Of a stretch of 15,892 bases of DNA, positions 14,028 to 15,892 are shown one piece after another; position 1 is the stretch's first letter; the number at the start of each line of letters is the position of its first letter. The DNA is from Deltaproteobacteria bacterium (GTDB taxonomy: Bacteria > Desulfobacterota > Syntrophia > Syntrophales > UBA5619). Position numbers and translations under genes: made by a program. Below the pieces are notes generated by a model that ran no database searches, had not been told where the DNA came from, and saw only the letters and a program-made list of their open reading frames with translations. Location of the stretch: NCBI GenBank assembly GCA_026388345.1, contig JAPLJY010000158.1, positions 1-15,892 on the forward strand, given 5' to 3'.

Positions 14028-14375
14028 TTGGATTGGGTTTATCAAATCTTCCCGGGAGTCTTGAAATTGCCGAAGATAAAATCGCTTTTGGGGTTAGTAA
14101 AAGCGAAATGTCTCTGGGAGGGATGTCTTAGAGGGAAGTTATTGAAGGGTGTGAAAAAGGCCAGGTATCTTGGTTCGCAAGAAGCTCTGGCCGGTAAGAT
14201 TGTAGAAATTGCACAAAAAGTAACGCCCCCGACATTGCTGCCGAAGGCGTCACTTTTCAACTTCGATGAGTATAATTTTTCTATGAAAAGCGTGAATATC
14301 AGATTTCTATTAAGCAATTTTCGGGTGGTTGAAAGTCATGGATTCAAGGTTGATCTGACCCAAGATCGGCAATGA
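14028..14375 (+). CDS. Hypothetical small protein or gene remnant, AT-rich region
   Basis: A 115-codon frame beginning with TTG; GGAGG at 14022-14026 is too close to that codon to be a normal ribosome site. The translation has a Lys/Leu-rich first half (LLGLVKAKCLWEGCLRGKLL) and looks protein-like, but I recognise no family, signal peptide or membrane helix. Base composition is clearly more AT-rich than the cytochrome cluster. It stands alone between the ModE-like gene and a decayed gene, so it may be the remnant of a longer foreign gene. Whether it is expressed is doubtful. A competing frame on the other strand (14042-14317) looks less protein-like. Confidence 0.25.
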   Translation: MDWVYQIFPGVLKLPKIKSLLGLVKAKCLWEGCLRGKLLKGVKKARYLGSQEALAGKIVEIAQKVTPPTLLPKASLFNFDEYNFSMKSVNIRFLLSNFRVVESHGFKVDLTQDRQ

Positions 14376-14549
14376 AATTTTAGGGGCGTTTCTTACGTAT
14401 AACTACAAGTTCCTAATTTTCAATATGGAATAGAAGTGATGATTGCCATTTGGAAGTCAGTATATCGTAGTCTCTATCAGACTAAAACGCACCGTATTGC
14501 CCTGTCCAGTTTTTGGGGAATATTATAATCAACAAGAAGGCTTATCATA
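14376..14549. other. AT-rich intergenic stretch without recognisable gene
   Basis: About 175 bp between the weak plus-strand frame and the truncated end of the SMP-30 gene. I see no coding potential, no tRNA and no clear terminator. TGTCCAGTTTTTGGGG near 14504 looks like the kind of sequence seen at insertion-sequence ends, but no matching inverted copy was found nearby, so no element is called. Confidence 0.4.
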
Positions 14550-15200
14550 TCATGAACATTGCCCAGAATATAAGGGTCCCCAGCCGCCGCTGAAATAGGT
14601 CATGACATGCAGGAAAACGTGCGACTTGCCTCCGTCAACCAGGGGAGCACGCAGAATGCGGTTCTGGCCGAACTCACAGAGATAAATGAACTGTTCGTCG
14701 GGCGAGAGCAGAATGCCGTTGGGGAACGCCAGGTGCTCCATGAATAGATCGATCTGACCGTTTTTCGCATCCCATCGATACACCGAACCGGTGGGGTTGG
14801 ACACACTGGTGCCCCACGGGTCGGAGAAGAAGATGTTGCCCTTCGAGTCGATGATGAGGTCGTTCGGGCCGTTGAACTTCCTACCCCGATAGTCGCCAAC
14901 GATAACCTCGGCCTTCTTGGTTTTGGGGTCAAGGGAAACAACCCCCATGCCGCGGTGCGCAATCAGCAAGAGCTTCTCCTTGCTGTCATAGATATGCCGT
15001 TGGGTCCCATCAGGTCACCCGGATTACCGATGTTATAGAGCGGTTCGTATTTTCCGTCCATCGAGGTGCGCGAAATCCAACCCGTCTCGATTTCTATGAA
15101 ATACAGGTAACCATCATCAGGACAGTTAGACGGTCCTTCGATGAACCCTTTGCCGGGGATTTGCACCAGTTTCTCAGACCTCACCCAGTCTGATCTTCAT
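14550..15200 (-). pseudogene. Decayed SMP-30/gluconolactonase-like gene (frameshifts, 3' truncation)
   Basis: Two overlapping frames together read as an SMP-30/gluconolactonase/LRE beta-propeller. The first part has KGFIEGPSNCPDDGYLYFIE and GDLMGPNGIS; the second has KEKLLLIAHRGMGVVSLDPK, FNGPNDLIIDSKGNIFFSDP and AFPNGILLSPDEQFIYLCE. The frame changes near 14985-14990, consistent with one missing base between GPNGIS and YDSKEKLL. The ATG at 15198-15200 has a strong AAGGAGG site but is out of frame with the rest (frame available only from GTG 15184), a second lesion. The sequence ends abruptly after SGGWGP, just before the position of the third metal-ligand Asp (GPDG) of the family, leaving about 215 codons of about 300. 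It follows the tetraheme cytochrome gene by 51 bp. Assembly errors could explain the frameshifts but not easily the truncation. Confidence 0.8.
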
Positions 15201-15251
15201 AAATGCCTCCTTCATGGATGTTGTGTAAAGTGTTTGCTTACCGGATGAACC

Positions 15252-15623
15252 TTATTTTTTGTGACAACGGCCGCAAGAGTTTACGTCAGCGCTGTGTCCG
15301 TGGTGGCACTCATTGCAGTCGAGATCTCCGTAATGCGGATTTGCATGCGGGTTTTGGAACATTGTTTCCGTCCGCTTGGCAAGTTTTTCATACGGTCCGT
15401 GACAACTCAGACACTTGGCCATGCCGACCTCTGCTCCCGCAGCCACTTTCGCCGCCCCATGGCAACTGTCACAGTTAAGCCCTGTCTTAATGTGTTTGTC
15501 AGAACTGAATACGTCGGCAGCAAAAAGCACCTGCGCTGTAAACACGTTGAGGAGAAGCAGCGATAACAGCAACCCGAACATCTTCGCAAACATCCTTCTT
15601 TTTCTAACCAATTTCATACACAT
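15252..15623 (-). CDS. Small tetraheme c-type cytochrome (flavocytochrome c3/STC-like)
   Basis: Exported cytochrome of about 123 residues. After a signal peptide (KMFGLLLSLLLLNVFTAQVLFAA, ~14-36) come four heme motifs: CDSCH (51-55), CLSCH (71-75), CNECH (103-107) and CGRCH (117-121). Extra histidines (HANPHYGD, HHGHS) are suited to bis-His ligation. The spacing and the CLSCHGPYEKLAKRT and NPHYGDLDCNECHHGHS stretches resemble the N-terminal tetraheme domain of flavocytochrome c3 fumarate reductases and the small tetraheme cytochrome of Shewanella. The start at 15623 is chosen because AAGGA lies 8 nt upstream; ATG 15617 is the alternative. The gene lies 43 bp after an MFS transporter gene. A partner flavoprotein would be expected nearby but is not in the window. 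Confidence 0.9.
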   Translation of the reverse strand: MCMKLVRKRRMFAKMFGLLLSLLLLNVFTAQVLFAADVFSSDKHIKTGLNCDSCHGAAKVAAGAEVGMAKCLSCHGPYEKLAKRTETMFQNPHANPHYGDLDCNECHHGHSADVNSCGRCHKK

Positions 15624-15666
15624 CCAATTATTCCTTGATCTTGAGACAAGGGTCGAGACACAACTC

Positions 15667-15892
15667 TTAAATGCAGGCGTACACTTCCTTCTCTTTTTTC
15701 CCGGGGTTTGCAACCGTCCAAGTGCAGAAGCAGAAGAAAACGATTCCTATAAGTCCCAGGAAGCTGGCTCCATAGAAAATTGTCTTGATTCCGAAAAATC
15801 CCAAAGCAAGTCCACCTGCCAAAGGAGCCAGAACCGTGCCAAAGTTCAGGGCACTGTTAAAGACGCCCATGGAAAGCCCCATACCATATAGA
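15667..15892 (-). CDS. C-terminal end of an MFS transporter (gene continues beyond the window)
   Basis: The last roughly 75 codons of a membrane transporter, open to the right edge. Two hydrophobic helices are visible: FGTVLAPLAGGLALGFFG and IFYGASFLGLIGIVFFCFCTW. They follow a Gly/Ser-rich GMGLSMGVFNSALNFG turn, typical of helix 11-12 of the major facilitator superfamily. It is the first visible gene of a minus-strand operon with the tetraheme cytochrome and the decayed SMP-30 gene. Substrate unknown; an organic acid or sugar-acid carrier would fit the neighbours but is inference. Confidence 0.75.
   Translation of the reverse strand, partial: LYGMGLSMGVFNSALNFGTVLAPLAGGLALGFFGIKTIFYGASFLGLIGIVFFCFCTWTVANPGKKEKEVYACI

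Noticed and set aside
14042..14317. Minus-strand frame of 91 codons in the AT-rich region
   Set aside because: No ribosome site or family resemblance; it overlaps the somewhat more protein-like plus-strand frame.
14500..14535. Possible insertion-sequence end (TGTCCAGTTTTTGGGG)
   Set aside because: No transposase fragment and no matching inverted end found within the AT-rich region.
1..15892. tRNA, rRNA, CRISPR array or riboswitch
   Set aside because: No cloverleaf with CCA-type end, no rRNA signature and no regularly spaced repeats were seen by eye; a covariance-model scan would settle this.

Overview
This is GC-rich DNA whose gene content suggests an anaerobic, respiring member of the Desulfobacterota (former Deltaproteobacteria, Geobacter/Syntrophus-like). 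The reasons are a tungsten/molybdenum-pterin aldehyde:ferredoxin oxidoreductase, several multiheme c-type cytochromes, System II (ResB/CcsA) cytochrome c maturation and a single-domain ModE-type regulator. The taxonomic placement is inferred from gene content only.

Layout. (1) 1-4181, plus strand: a tight operon of aldehyde:ferredoxin oxidoreductase (5' end outside the window), a universal stress protein, an SCP2-like lipid carrier, an iron-containing alcohol dehydrogenase and a second SCP2-like protein. It probably interconverts alcohols, aldehydes and acids, perhaps with lipidic substrates held by the SCP2 proteins. (2) 4210-13391, plus strand: an extracytoplasmic electron-transfer cluster. 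It encodes an 11-heme cytochrome whose reading frame is interrupted by one in-frame UGA followed by a convincing bacterial SECIS-like hairpin, a tandem rhodanese, two terminator-like hairpins, an 8-heme cytochrome, a second tandem rhodanese, a CbcL-like fusion of a 9-heme domain with a membrane cytochrome b, and finally ResB and CcsA. (3) 13407-13584: a 178-bp element with perfect 14-bp terminal inverted repeats, abutting the stop codon of a minus-strand ModE-like regulator (13585-13902). (4) 13903 to the end: more AT-rich DNA with a weak orphan reading frame, a decayed SMP-30/gluconolactonase gene, a small tetraheme cytochrome and the end of an MFS transporter; the last three are in one minus-strand operon.

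How the genes may work together (inference): the CbcL-like protein would oxidise menaquinol and pass electrons through c hemes (9 + 8 + 11 = 28 CxxCH motifs in three consecutive cytochrome genes) to a periplasmic or outer-surface reaction. The two exported rhodaneses point to sulfane sulfur, or a selenium or tellurium compound, as substrate or intermediate. ResB/CcsA would attach the hemes. The general theme resembles the Geobacter ext clusters linked to selenite/tellurite reduction, but the gene set here is not identical and no porin is visible.

The most interesting observation is the likely selenocysteine-containing multiheme cytochrome at 4210-5457. The only signal peptide lies before the UGA and ten of eleven heme sites lie after it, so readthrough is needed for a functional exported protein. 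The hairpin starts 11 nt after the UGA and has a GGUC-containing apical loop, as in E. coli fdhF.
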